This document shows, piece by piece, positions 33,137-43,684 of a stretch of DNA of 64,000 nt. The translations under genes and the position numbers were made by a program. Each line of letters begins with the position of its first letter. Position 1 is the stretch's first letter. The notes beneath the pieces were generated by a model, which was given only the letters and a program-made list of their open reading frames with translations, made no database searches and was not told the origin of the DNA. The DNA comes from Streptomyces humi. Its GTDB lineage: Bacteria; Actinomycetota; Actinomycetes; Streptomycetales; Streptomycetaceae. Location of the stretch: NCBI RefSeq assembly GCF_001005085.2, contig NZ_LBMU02000013.1, forward strand, positions 62,001-126,000, given 5' to 3'.

Positions 33137-33931
33137 TCAAAGGGCCTCCAGCGCATCCCTGAGCCTCTTCAGCAGCGCGATGTCGGGGTCGGTCACGGGC
33201 GGGAGCAGGGGCGGTGCGGGGGCCGTGGTGCGCCCCGGGACGATGAGCCCGGCCGCCGCCAGCCGGCGTACGTCGACCAGCGTGTGGAAGGCCGGCCGGC
33301 CCAGTTCCCGGGCGATCTCCGCGGCCGTGCGGACGCCGTCCGCCCGGTTCAGGACGGCCCGCTGGCGGGGTGTGACCGGCGGTGGCGCGACCGGGTCGGC
33401 CCGGATCAGCGGGGCGCCGTCGGTGGTGGGGTCGGGCCAGACGCGGTGCAGCAGCTCGCGGCGGCGCAGGGTCTCGCGTTCCAGGGCGGTGACCGGCACG
33501 GCCCGCAGCGGGCTCGCGGCGGCCGGGGTGCCGTACCGGAACCGGCCCGGGGTGCTGCTGGGGGCGAGCGCGAAGTACCCGGCGTCGTACAGCGCGCCGA
33601 GCCGGCACACCTCCAGGGCGCCCCTGGGCAGCAGCCCGGCGGTGAACAGCCGGTGGGTGGCGGCCGCCATGTCCTCGGTCCAGGGCCAGGCCGCCGCGTC
33701 GAGCGTGCCGTGGGCCGTGAGGAGCACGTCGAGGCCGGGGGCGAGAGGGCTCTCGGCGTGCACCACGCGGCCCTCGGCCAGGTGCAGGCTGCCGTGCTCG
33801 CGGACCAGGACACCGGTGGCCCGCTCCTCGGCGAGGCGTACCAGCATCGGTGAGAGCGCGCCGGCCGTCCGGTCGTGGGCGGCCGCCCGGTCCCGGACGG
33901 GCAGCGGCGGAGGTGTCTCGACCACGGTCAT
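33137..33931 (-). CDS. DUF4388/PATAN-like protein of the Roadblock operon
   Basis: 264 residues. N-terminal region (~30-115) resembles the PATAN/DUF4388 module: MLVRLAEERATGVLVREHGSLHLAEGRVVHAESPLAPG, with a short beta-sheet. The C-terminal half (~185-240) is a winged-helix-like region (PPVTPRQRAVLNRADGVRTAAEIARELGRPAFHTLVDVRRLAAAG). It has no TTA codons. Its ATG overlaps the stop of the preceding Roadblock gene (ATGA), so the two are coupled. The protein is probably cytoplasmic. The pairing of such a module with Roadblock proteins suggests a signalling adaptor. Confidence 0.75.
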   Translation of the reverse strand: MTVVETPPPLPVRDRAAAHDRTAGALSPMLVRLAEERATGVLVREHGSLHLAEGRVVHAESPLAPGLDVLLTAHGTLDAAAWPWTEDMAAATHRLFTAGLLPRGALEVCRLGALYDAGYFALAPSSTPGRFRYGTPAAASPLRAVPVTALERETLRRRELLHRVWPDPTTDGAPLIRADPVAPPPVTPRQRAVLNRADGVRTAAEIARELGRPAFHTLVDVRRLAAAGLIVPGRTTAPAPPLLPPVTDPDIALLKRLRDALEAL

Positions 33932-34317
33932 CCCAGCACCAGCCGCTCGGCCATCTCGCCGAGCCGGATCCGGGCGAGGGCCAGATTGCCGTCCTCGCGG
34001 GTCAGCCACAGATGCAGGAAGACCGTGGCGTCGAAGGACGTGACCACGAACCGCAGCAGGTGGTAGCTGTCCCGGTTGCTGACGATCAGGTCCTCCACCG
34101 GAGGGCTCACCTCGGTGTCGTCCTCCGTGCTGAACGCCCCGTGCTCGGCGGCCAGCCGGGCCAGTTCGGCCGCCTCCGCCGCGGTGGTCTCGTGGTCACC
34201 GCCGGGCGCCTCCCCGACCGTGCCCAGGGCCAGTCCGCTGGTCCAGTCGACCAACGCCGCACCCCGCGCACCGGGCAGACGCATCGCTTCCAGTAAGCAC
34301 TCGTCGATTCCGGGCAC
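33928..34317 (-). CDS. Roadblock/LC7-domain protein with TTA codon, first gene of the operon
   Basis: 129 residues from GTG 34317, with a good ribosome site (GGGAGGGGAG) 6 bases before. A single Roadblock/LC7 domain: ECLLEAMRLPGARGAALVDWTSGLALGTVGE, then EDLIVSNRDSYHLLRFVVTSFDATVFLHLWL. Leu8 is encoded by TTA (34294-34296 reads taa on the + strand). A TTA so early in the first gene would stall or delay the whole operon when bldA tRNA is scarce. The sequence is closely similar to the 124-residue protein at the other end of the operon. Confidence 0.87.
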   Translation of the reverse strand: MPGIDECLLEAMRLPGARGAALVDWTSGLALGTVGEAPGGDHETTAAEAAELARLAAEHGAFSTEDDTEVSPPVEDLIVSNRDSYHLLRFVVTSFDATVFLHLWLTREDGNLALARIRLGEMAERLVLG

Positions 34318-34440
34318 CGTGGCTCCCCTCCCGCCGCCTGGGACTCCGGTTGAGTGACGCAGACACTACGCAACGTGTGCGGGAGGGGTGAGCCGTTTGG
34401 CATTTTCCAGTGGAACATGCGTCCGGCAGGCTAGTGTTGG

Positions 34441-34469
34441 TCAACTGAGCTGCTTTTCGCACCAGTTGA
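34441..34469. promoter_or_regulatory. Inverted repeat between decarboxylase end and Roadblock operon start
   Basis: TCAACTG (34441-34447) and CAGTTGA (34463-34469) are a perfect 7-base inverted repeat with 15 bases between. It lies about 125 bases upstream of the Roadblock operon start and just past the stop of the gene before it. It could be an operator or a weak terminator. Confidence 0.4.
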
Positions 34470-34488
34470 TCCCTGTGTCCGAGGTGCC

Positions 34489-35967
34489 TCAACGGCTTCC
34501 GGTTGCACGCAGGGTGGTGAGCGCGTCGGCGTGCGCCCCTCCGGATTCGGCCACGATCTCCGCGACCGACTGCGGCTCCCGTGCGACGGCGAACGCCACG
34601 CCTCCGGCGCCGTCCGGCACGAAGCCGTAAATCCCGGGCCTGGCAAGGGAGTTGTAGGAGTAGTGACTGCCGAAGTAGTACGCCCCGGTGTCCAGGGCCG
34701 CCGCGAGGTCCCCCTGCTCCAGCGGGGGCAGCGCACGCCCCTCGGCGAGCAGGTCGCCGGAGAAACAGGCCGGCCCCGCCACGTCCTGCACCACCGGCGC
34801 CCCCTCCTTCGGCCGCCCCTTGCCGTCGTAGGCGGCGATCCTGAGCGGCCACGCGGCCGGCACGTACACCGTCCGCGGTGCCACCTGGACCCCCGCGTGC
34901 GTCACCGCGATCCGCCGTCCGCCGGAGCTCTTGGCGTACTCCACCCGGGCCAGTACGGTGCCGTGCCGGGCCAGCAGCGAGCGCCCGAACTCGGTCACCA
35001 GTCCGTACCGCCCGTCGAACAGCCCCGGCACCACCTCCGCGAGCAGCCGCGCGTACTGCGCGTACGTCGGCTCGGCGGCCTCCGAGGCGAAGGCGACCGA
35101 CAGCCCGCCCCCGATGTCGAGGGTGTCGATCTGCCGCCGCCCGACGCGCGCGTTGATCTCCTCGGCCAGCCCGTACGTCTCCGCCACCCCTCGGGCCAGC
35201 AGCGACAACGGGATCCCCTGCGAGCCGATGTGCGCGTGCAGCCGCGTCAGCCACGGCCGCTCCGCGAACGCCCGTACGACCCACTCCCGGCCCCCCTCGT
35301 CCCGCAGCCCCACCCCGAACTTCGAGGTCGCGGTGGCGGTGGAGGTGGCCCCGATGGTCCCCGGGCCGATCTGCGGGTTGACCCGGATGCCGAGCGGCGA
35401 GCGGGTGACGCCACCGCCGGCCTCCCGCAGCGCGTCGATCCTGGCCAGCTCCTGCGGGCTGTCCGCGTTGACCGCGACGCCCAGTGCCAGCGCCTCGCGC
35501 AGCTCCGCCCGGGTCTTCGCGGGCGCGTCGAACACGGTCCGCTCCACCGGGACCCCGGCCGCCCGCGCCAGCGCCAGCTCGCCCGCGCTGGCCACCTCGG
35601 CGCCCAGGCCCTCCCCGGCCAGCAGCCGCACCACCGGCACCAGCGGGTTCGCCTTCACGGCGAAGGCGTGCAGCACCGGCGTGTCCGGCGCCGCCACCGC
35701 GGCGAACGCCCGGCGCAGCGCCGTCGCCGACGCCCGGATGCCCGTCACGTCCAGCAGACCCACGATCGGCGCGTCCGGCCCCAGCAGGCCCTGCTCGACC
35801 GCCGCCCGCACGGCGTCGTCCCGCCGCGCCACCCGCCCGCCGTCGCCCTCGCCACCGGACCCGCCGCCGTTCCCGTCCGCTTCCGCTTCCGTTTGCGTTT
35901 CCGTGTCCGTGTCCGTGTCCGCCACGACGTCCCCCGACATGTCGTTGTCCACACCCTTAAGGCCCAT
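34489..35967 (-). CDS. PLP-dependent decarboxylase, diaminopimelate-decarboxylase family
   Basis: 492 residues. The start is uncertain (ATG 35967 or 35940). The alanine-racemase-like barrel is present: PLP lysine in HAFAVKANPLVPV (~95), HIGSQ (~255), DIGGGL (~290) and TEFGRSLLA (~330). A C-terminal beta domain carries GPACFSGDLL and YYFGSHYSYNSLARPG. In DAP decarboxylase the active-site motif is CESGD; here it is CFSGD, so the substrate-binding glutamate is missing and another D- or meso-amino acid may be used. The first ~30 residues are a low-complexity acidic run (DTDTDTETQTEAEAD) from a hexanucleotide repeat. Divergent from the hut operon. Confidence 0.82.
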   Translation of the reverse strand: MGLKGVDNDMSGDVVADTDTDTETQTEAEADGNGGGSGGEGDGGRVARRDDAVRAAVEQGLLGPDAPIVGLLDVTGIRASATALRRAFAAVAAPDTPVLHAFAVKANPLVPVVRLLAGEGLGAEVASAGELALARAAGVPVERTVFDAPAKTRAELREALALGVAVNADSPQELARIDALREAGGGVTRSPLGIRVNPQIGPGTIGATSTATATSKFGVGLRDEGGREWVVRAFAERPWLTRLHAHIGSQGIPLSLLARGVAETYGLAEEINARVGRRQIDTLDIGGGLSVAFASEAAEPTYAQYARLLAEVVPGLFDGRYGLVTEFGRSLLARHGTVLARVEYAKSSGGRRIAVTHAGVQVAPRTVYVPAAWPLRIAAYDGKGRPKEGAPVVQDVAGPACFSGDLLAEGRALPPLEQGDLAAALDTGAYYFGSHYSYNSLARPGIYGFVPDGAGGVAFAVAREPQSVAEIVAESGGAHADALTTLRATGSR

Positions 35968-36015
35968 AAGTCCAGCCAAACATCCCCCGTAGGGCCGCGC
36001 TGGCGGACCGATGTA

Positions 36016-36051
36016 TTGACTAGTTCTATTCAGGAAGTCAGGATGTGAATA
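36016..36051 (+). promoter_or_regulatory. Promoter and operator candidate of the hut operon
   Basis: TTGACT (36016-36021), 17-base spacer, CAGGAT (36039-36044) form a good vegetative-type promoter 42-49 bases before the hutU ribosome site. TATTCA (36027-36032) and TGAATA (36046-36051) are a 6-base inverted repeat bracketing the -10. A TGTGAATA block also occurs near 29069 upstream of the histidase-like gene, hinting at a shared regulator. Confidence 0.55.
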
Positions 36052-36092
36052 ACCGCAGGAACAACGAGGACTGATCCGCTGGGAGGCAGACC

Positions 36093-37753
<1,661 letters not shown>

Positions 37754-37757
<4 letters not shown>

Positions 37758-39400
37758 CGGAGAGCGGCAACTCTTCGGCGGGGGCCGGGCTCTCGTCGCC
37801 GCCTGCGGCTTCGGCTGTGCCCACCCGTCCCGCCCAGCGGAACGACTGCCCACAGCCCGCACGGGCCGACGGCGAACAGCCTGTGCGGGGCGACGGCGAG
37901 CAGCCTGTGCGGGGCGACGGCGAGCAGCCTGTATCGGGCGACGGCTCACAGTCTGTGCGGGGTGACGGCGAGCAGCCTGTATCGGGCGACGGCTCACAGT
38001 CTGTGCGGGGCGACGGCCGCCAGCCTGCACGGGCCGACGGCGAACAGCCTGCACGGGCCGACGGCGAACAGCCTGTGCGGGGGGACGGCGAGCAGCCTGT
38101 ATCGGGCGACGGCGAGCAGTCTGTGCGGGGCGACGGCCGCCAGCCCGTGCGTGGTGAGGGGGTGCGGGCTGTGCGGAGTGGGGGTTCCTTTCACGAGATG
38201 TGGCGGGAGTTGTCGCCCATCGGTCGGCATCCCGAGTCCCACGGCTACCGGCGGTTCGCCTGGAGCGGGGCCGATGGTGAGTGCCGGGCCTGGTTCCGGG
38301 AGCAGGCCGAGGGGCGCGGGCTGACGTACGAGGTCGACCGGAACGGGAACCAGTGGGCCTGGCTCGGGGACCCGGAGGCCGGTGACGCCGTCGTCACCGG
38401 GTCGCACCTGGACTCCGTACCGGACGGCGGCGCCTTCGACGGGCCCCTCGGTGTCGTGTCCTCCTTCGCCGCCCTGGACGAACTCCGCGGACGGGGGGTC
38501 GAGTTCAGTCGGCCCCTCGCCATCGTCAACTTCGGTGACGAGGAGGGCGCCCGGTTCGGGCTCGCCTGCGTCGGCTCCCGGCTCACGGCAGGGCAGCTGA
38601 CCGTCGAGCAGGCGCACCGGCTGACCGACGGGGACGGGGTGAGCCTGCCCCGCGCCATGGAGGCGGCCGGATACGACCCCGACGCCATCGGCGCCGACCC
38701 CGAGCGGCTCGCGCGCATCGGTGCCTTCGTCGAACTGCACGTGGAGCAGGGCCGGGCGCTGGACCTGTCCGGTGACCGGGTCGGCATCGCCAGCGCGATC
38801 TGGCCGCACGGACGCTGGCGGTTCGACTTCCGGGGCGAGGCCAACCACGCCGGCACCACCCGGCTGGTGGACCGGCGCGATCCGATGCTGTCGTACGCCG
38901 AGACCGTGCTGGCCGCCCGCCGCGAGGCCGAACTCGCCGGTGCCGTCGCCACCTTCGGCAAGATCGCCGTCGAGCCGAACGGCGTCAACGCCATCCCCTC
39001 CCAGGTGCGCGGCTGGCTCGACTCCCGCGCCGCCGACCAGGCCACCCTCGACACCGTCGTGAGCGGCATCGAGCAGGCGGCCCGGGAGTACGCGCGGGCG
39101 CACGGCATCGACCTCGACGTCGTCCGGGAGTCCTTCACCCCGGTCGTCGAGTTCGACCACGCCCTGCGCGACGAACTCGGCCGCATCCTGGGCAAGGACA
39201 CCGGTCTCACCGTGCCCGTCCTGGGTACGGGTGCGGGACACGACGCCGGGATCCTCTCGGGGAGCATCCCGACCGCCATGCTGTTCGTGCGCAACCCCAC
39301 CGGCGTCTCGCACTCCCCGGCCGAGTTCGCGGCCGAGGACGACTGCGTGGCCGGGGTGAGCGCGCTCGCCGACGTACTGGAAGGGCTGGCCCGCGCGTGA
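37754..39400 (+). CDS. M20-family amidohydrolase (allantoate amidohydrolase-like) with N-terminal repeat array
   Basis: 548 residues. The catalytic part (~145-548) is M20/HyuC-like: [19 protein letters not shown] (zinc His/Asp), [10 protein letters not shown] (metal and catalytic glutamates), [24 protein letters not shown] (lid domain), GAGHDAG and SHSPAEF. Residues ~37-141 are 13 imperfect copies of an 8-residue unit ([12 protein letters not shown]), absent from normal members. Position between hutU and hutF suggests it removes the formyl group from N-formylglutamate, the job of HutG, which is otherwise missing. GTG start overlaps the hutU stop (GTGA). Confidence 0.87.
37865..38176 (+). repeat. 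24-base in-frame tandem repeat array (13 units)
   Basis: Thirteen imperfect 24-base units encode octapeptides such as [16 protein letters not shown] and ADGEQPAR. Ten bases of each unit (ggcgacggcg/gcgac) are nearly invariant, while the third and sixth residues vary (E/S/R; P/S). The array preserves the reading frame and ends where similarity to M20 enzymes begins. Confidence 0.9.
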
Positions 39401-40752
39401 CGACACGGACGACGTACTGGTTGGAGTACGCCTGGCTGGACACGAACGTCGAGCCAGGTGTCACCGTGGAGGTCGCCGACGGCCGGATCACGGCGGTGCG
39501 GACGGAGACGCCCGCGCCGCCGCCCGGCGCCGAGGTGCTGCGCGGTCTCACCCTCCCGGGCCTGGCCAACGCCCACTCGCACGCCTTCCACCGCGCCCTG
39601 CGCGGCACGGTCCAGGTCGGCTCCGGGACGTTCTGGACCTGGCGCGAGCTCATGTACTCCTTCGCCGACCGGCTGACCCCGGACACCTACCACGCGCTCG
39701 CCCGCGCGGTGTACGCCGAGATGGCGCTGGCGGGCGTGTCCTGCGTCGGCGAGTTCCACTACGTCCACCACGCCCCCGGCGGCACCCGCTACGCCGACCC
39801 CAACGCCATGGGCGAGGCCCTGATCGCGGCCGCCGCCGACGCCGGGATCCGGATCACCCTCCTCGACACCGCCTACCTCTCCTCGGGTCTCTCGAAGCGG
39901 CCCGGCGGCGAGCCGCCCAACACCCACCAGCTGCGCTTCTCCGACGGCAGCGCGGAGGCCTGGGCAGAACGCTGTGCAGTTCTCAAGGAACGGGATCACG
40001 CACGGATCGGAGCGGCGATCCACTCCGTACGGGCCGTGCCCGCCGACCAGTTGGCGACGGTGGCCCGCTGGGCCGAGGAGCGGCGGGCCCCGCTCCACGT
40101 GCACCTGTCCGAGCAGACCGCGGAGAACGACGCCTGTCTGGCCGCCCACGGCGTCACCCCCACCCGGCTGCTCGCCGACCACGGCGTACTCGGCCCGCGC
40201 ACCACCGGCGTCCACAACACGCACCTCACCGACGAGGACATCGCGCTGCTCGGCGGCAGCGGGACCGGCACCTGCATGTGCCCGACGACCGAACGGGACC
40301 TGGCCGACGGCATCGGACCCGCCGTCGCCCTCCAGCGCGCGGGTTCCCCGCTCTCCCTCGGCTCCGACAGCCACGCCGTCATCGACCTGCTCGAAGAGGC
40401 CCGCGCGATGGAGCTGAACGAGCGGCTGCGCACCCGCACCCGGGGCCACTGGACGGCCGCCGCCCTGCTGCGCGCCGCCTCCGCCGACGGGCATGCCGCC
40501 CTCGGCTGGGACGACGCCGGCGCCATCGAGACCGGCCTGCTCGCCGACCTGACGACGATCGCGCTGGACTCGGTCAGGACAGCGGGGCCGCTGCCCCGAC
40601 TGGGCGCCGAGACGGCCGTATTCGCCGCGACCGCGGCGGACGTCCGGCACACGGTCGTCGCGGGCCGCCACGTCGTACGCGACGGCGCGCACACGCTCGT
40701 ACCGGACGTGCCGGCAGCGCTCGCGGACGCCGTCGAAGCCCTCCGCGCCTGA
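39397..40752 (+). CDS. hutF: Formimidoylglutamate deiminase
   Basis: 451-residue amidohydrolase-superfamily enzyme turning N-formimidoylglutamate into N-formylglutamate plus ammonia. The metal motif [13 protein letters not shown] (~57), [10 protein letters not shown] (~117), [12 protein letters not shown] (~230), [12 protein letters not shown] (~270) and [20 protein letters not shown] (~325) are all as in HutF. The GTG start overlaps the preceding stop (GTGA), giving a coupled hutU-M20-hutF set. This places the organism on the two-step (deiminase plus deformylase) histidine route. Confidence 0.94.
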   Translation: MTTRTTYWLEYAWLDTNVEPGVTVEVADGRITAVRTETPAPPPGAEVLRGLTLPGLANAHSHAFHRALRGTVQVGSGTFWTWRELMYSFADRLTPDTYHALARAVYAEMALAGVSCVGEFHYVHHAPGGTRYADPNAMGEALIAAAADAGIRITLLDTAYLSSGLSKRPGGEPPNTHQLRFSDGSAEAWAERCAVLKERDHARIGAAIHSVRAVPADQLATVARWAEERRAPLHVHLSEQTAENDACLAAHGVTPTRLLADHGVLGPRTTGVHNTHLTDEDIALLGGSGTGTCMCPTTERDLADGIGPAVALQRAGSPLSLGSDSHAVIDLLEEARAMELNERLRTRTRGHWTAAALLRAASADGHAALGWDDAGAIETGLLADLTTIALDSVRTAGPLPRLGAETAVFAATAADVRHTVVAGRHVVRDGAHTLVPDVPAALADAVEALRA

Positions 40753-40772
40753 CGACCCCCCACGAGGACACC

Positions 40773-41951
40773 ATGAGCAGCAGCACCGCCATCACCGACA
40801 TCGCCACGCTGGTCACCAACGACCCCTCCCTCGGCGACAACTCCCCTCTCGGTCTGATCCATGACGCGGCCGTCGTCATCGACGGCGACCGTGTCGTGTG
40901 GACCGGTGAATCCAGCAAAGCACCCGCCACTGACAACCGGGTCGACGCGGGCGGCCGGGCCGTGCTGCCGGGCTTCGTGGACTCCCACTCGCACCTGGTC
41001 TTCGCGGGCGACCGCACCCAGGAGTTCAACGCCCGCATGTCCGGCCGCTCCTACACCGCGGGCGGCATCCGGACCACGGTCGCGGCCACCCGCGCCGCCA
41101 CGGACGGGGAACTGGAACGCAACCTGACCCACTACCTCGCCGAGGCCCTCCGCCAGGGCACCACCACCTTCGAGACGAAGTCGGGCTACGGCCTGACGGT
41201 CGAGGACGAGGCGCGGGCCCTGCGCATCGCCGCCGCCCACACCGACGAGGTGACCTACCTCGGCGCCCACATCGTCCCCCCGGACCACGCCGACGACCCG
41301 GCCGCGTACGTCTCCCTGGTCACCGGCGAGATGCTGGACGCCTGTGCCCCGTACGCCCGCTGGATCGACGTCTTCTGCGAGAAGGGCGCCTTCGACGGCG
41401 ACCAGGCCCGCGCGATCCTCACCGCGGGCAGGGCGAAGGGCCTCACCCCGCGCGTCCACGCCAACCAGCTCTCCTACGGTCCGGGTGTCCAGCTGGCCGT
41501 GGAGCTGGACGCGGCGAGCGCCGACCACTGCACCCACCTGACGGACGCCGACGTCGACGCGCTGGCGAGCGGCAACACGGTCGCCACCCTCCTGCCGGGC
41601 GCCGAGTTCTCCACCCGGGCCGAGTGGCCGGACGCCCGTCGTCTCCTCGACGCGGGCGTGACCGTCGCCCTCTCCACGGACTGCAACCCCGGTTCGTCGT
41701 TCACCTCCTCCGTGCCCTTCTGCGTCGCCCTGGCCGTCCGGGACATGCGCATGACCCCCGACGAGGCGGTCTGGTCGGCCACGGCGGGCGGCGCGGCGGC
41801 CCTGCGCCGGGACGACATCGGCCGCCTGAGCCCCGGCGCCTACGCCGACCTGACCCTCCTGGACGCCCCGAGCCACGTCCACCTGGCCTACCGCCCGGGC
41901 GTCCCGCTGGTCAGCGCGGTGTGGCGGCGGGGTGAGCGGGTGGCCGGCTGA
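40773..41951 (+). CDS. hutI: Imidazolonepropionase
   Basis: 392 residues, hydrolysing 4-imidazolone-5-propionate to N-formimidoylglutamate. Metal ligands in [14 protein letters not shown] (~73), [10 protein letters not shown] (~128), LGAHIVPP (~165), [10 protein letters not shown] (~230) and STDCNPGSS (~305). It is 20 bases after hutF with a weak gagga-type ribosome site. Its stop lies one base from the stop of the next, converging gene, with no terminator between. Confidence 0.95.
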   Translation: MSSSTAITDIATLVTNDPSLGDNSPLGLIHDAAVVIDGDRVVWTGESSKAPATDNRVDAGGRAVLPGFVDSHSHLVFAGDRTQEFNARMSGRSYTAGGIRTTVAATRAATDGELERNLTHYLAEALRQGTTTFETKSGYGLTVEDEARALRIAAAHTDEVTYLGAHIVPPDHADDPAAYVSLVTGEMLDACAPYARWIDVFCEKGAFDGDQARAILTAGRAKGLTPRVHANQLSYGPGVQLAVELDAASADHCTHLTDADVDALASGNTVATLLPGAEFSTRAEWPDARRLLDAGVTVALSTDCNPGSSFTSSVPFCVALAVRDMRMTPDEAVWSATAGGAAALRRDDIGRLSPGAYADLTLLDAPSHVHLAYRPGVPLVSAVWRRGERVAG

Positions 41952-41952
41952 G

Positions 41953-43458
41953 TCAGCGGGCCCCCGCCCGCCAGTGCTGGGCCGGGGCCTCGTCGTCCGG
42001 GGTCAGGGCGAGCGCGTCGTCGCCGGCCGGGGTGAGGGCCGTTCCGATGGCGATGGCCGGGCGGATCTCGCCGTCCGGGTCCACGGTGAAGCGGAGGTTG
42101 TCGCCGTGGTCGCCGTCCACCGAGGAGCACTGCCAGATGCCGACGCCCTTGTCGACCGACCCCCGGCTGTCGAGGCAGAAGCCGGGGTCCTCGGCGGATT
42201 GCAGGACCCCGCGGTCCGCGTCGACCCGCCAGCGCTGGGAGGCGGCGCCGGAGCAGGCGGCGGTGACGACGTCGGTGCCGTTGTCGAAGTCGGCGTCGAG
42301 GACGTCCAGGCAGCGCCCGGTCACCGCGTTCACGACCTGCGCGTAGGAGGCGCCTGGCGGCCTGGGAGCGGGTGAGGCTGACGGAGACGCCGAAGGTGAC
42401 GGGGGCCGGGTCGGGGACGGGCTGCGGGACGGGGACGGACCGCGGGACGGGCGTCGTGCGGGGGTGGGGGAGACGGTCGCCGTCGCCGTCACGGTCACCT
42501 GTGGAGTCGCGGGCGGCGAGGGCGTCCCCGTACTCCGGGCGGGTGCGGCCGGGCGGTCCAGGAGAAGCAGCAGCAGCGGTACGAGGGCCACGCCCAGGGC
42601 GGCCGAGGTCAGCAGGAGCCGGCGGCGGGCCGGGGGCCGACGGCTCGTGCGCGGGCCCGGCAGGGGCTCGGCGGCCGGCGCCGGCGCGCCGCGCTGACGT
42701 ACGTACGCCGTCCCGGCCCACGGCAGCAGCCCCTCCGCCAGCGCCTCGCGCGGGGTGTCCCGGAGCGCGCCGAGGTCCTCGAACGCCGCCGTGCAGTGTG
42801 CGCAGTGGGTCATGTGCGCGTGCAGGTCGGCGCTGTGGCGGGGGTTCTCCGGACGGACCGCCTCCTCGATCAGCCGGCGGAAGTCCGCGCAGCGCGGGTC
42901 GTCGCTGGCGGCCAGCCGGTCGCGGAGGCAGGCCTGGGCCAGGGAGTGCAGCGCGGGTGGCACGCCGTACCTGACGTCCTCGGGGGTCAGGCCGAGCAGG
43001 GCCGCGGTCCGGGCTTCCGGCTCCCCGTCCAGCACGCCGTACCAGAGCAGGCCCTGGGTGCGGGACGGAAGGGACCGGAACGCCGTGAGCAGCGGCGGGG
43101 CGGGCGGCTCGGTGCCGCCCGACGAGTTCAGGACCAGCAGGAAGGCGGGGTCCAGGGCGGCGGAGCGGTCGTCGCGCGCCCACCGGGCCGCCAGCCCCGC
43201 GGTCAGCAGGAGCAGGTGGTGGCGCAGGGGTACGACCGGCTCGGCGCCGTGCGCGATGTCGCGGGCGGCGCCGGTGAGGGTCTGGGCGGTGAGCCGCCGG
43301 GCCGCCGCGTCACCGGTCGTGCAGTGCAGGGCGTACGCGAGGACCGCGGGCTGGTGGCGGGCGCGGAGTTCCTGGAGAGCGGGGTACGCGGTGGCGCTGG
43401 GGGCGCGCAGCAGCTCGGTCAGGCGCGCGTCCGGGAGAACAGGGTCGCCTGGTGTCAT
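41953..43458 (-). CDS. Sigma-like / zinc-finger / transmembrane / ricin-lectin fusion protein
   Basis: 501 residues. Residues ~1-190 resemble an ECF sigma factor skeleton (ALQELRARHQPAVLAYALHC; LPSRTQGLLWYGVLDGEPEARTAALLGLTPEDV). At ~215-235 is an anti-sigma-type zinc finger (HAHMTHCAHC). At ~285-305 is one membrane helix (LLLTSAALGVALVPLLLLLL), then a Pro/Ser/Thr linker, and from ~370 a ricin-type beta-trefoil (NAVTGRCLDVLDADF; SQRWRVD; HWRAG). The topology would put sigma-like and zinc parts inside and the lectin outside, as a possible carbohydrate sensor. It converges head-on with hutI. Confidence 0.82.
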   Translation of the reverse strand: MTPGDPVLPDARLTELLRAPSATAYPALQELRARHQPAVLAYALHCTTGDAAARRLTAQTLTGAARDIAHGAEPVVPLRHHLLLLTAGLAARWARDDRSAALDPAFLLVLNSSGGTEPPAPPLLTAFRSLPSRTQGLLWYGVLDGEPEARTAALLGLTPEDVRYGVPPALHSLAQACLRDRLAASDDPRCADFRRLIEEAVRPENPRHSADLHAHMTHCAHCTAAFEDLGALRDTPREALAEGLLPWAGTAYVRQRGAPAPAAEPLPGPRTSRRPPARRRLLLTSAALGVALVPLLLLLLDRPAAPARSTGTPSPPATPQVTVTATATVSPTPARRPSRGPSPSRSPSPTRPPSPSASPSASPAPRPPGASYAQVVNAVTGRCLDVLDADFDNGTDVVTAACSGAASQRWRVDADRGVLQSAEDPGFCLDSRGSVDKGVGIWQCSSVDGDHGDNLRFTVDPDGEIRPAIAIGTALTPAGDDALALTPDDEAPAQHWRAGAR

Positions 43459-43536
43459 GCTCCGCCCCTTCGCGCCGCGTCCCTTCCTGACGTACCGGCC
43501 AGTCTGGAGCGTGCGCGAGGAGCGTGGGGCACCTTT

Positions 43537-43590
43537 GCCGAAAGAGCCGAAAGAGCCGAAAGAGCCGAAAGAGCCGAAAGAGCAGAGAGA
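43537..43590. repeat. 9-base tandem repeat between two leftward genes
   Basis: Five perfect units of gccgaaaga (43537-43581) and one degenerate unit. It lies in the gap before the lectin-fusion gene. It has no obvious reading-frame use and may affect promoter spacing by slippage. Confidence 0.75.
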
Positions 43591-43684
43591 GCGAGAAGTG
43601 CCGGAAGCGCTGGGAGCGCCGATGGAGCCGGAGGTGCTGGGACCGGCGGCCGGTCTGCGGCAGCCGAACGGCCGGCCCCCGCTC

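Noticed and set aside
37865..38176. 24-base repeats considered as a CRISPR array
   Set aside because: Units are contiguous with no unique spacers and preserve a reading frame; no cas genes in the window.
38245..40692. 815-codon reverse frame across the hut genes
   Set aside because: Covers two strongly supported genes (M20 enzyme and hutF) and has no motif of its own.
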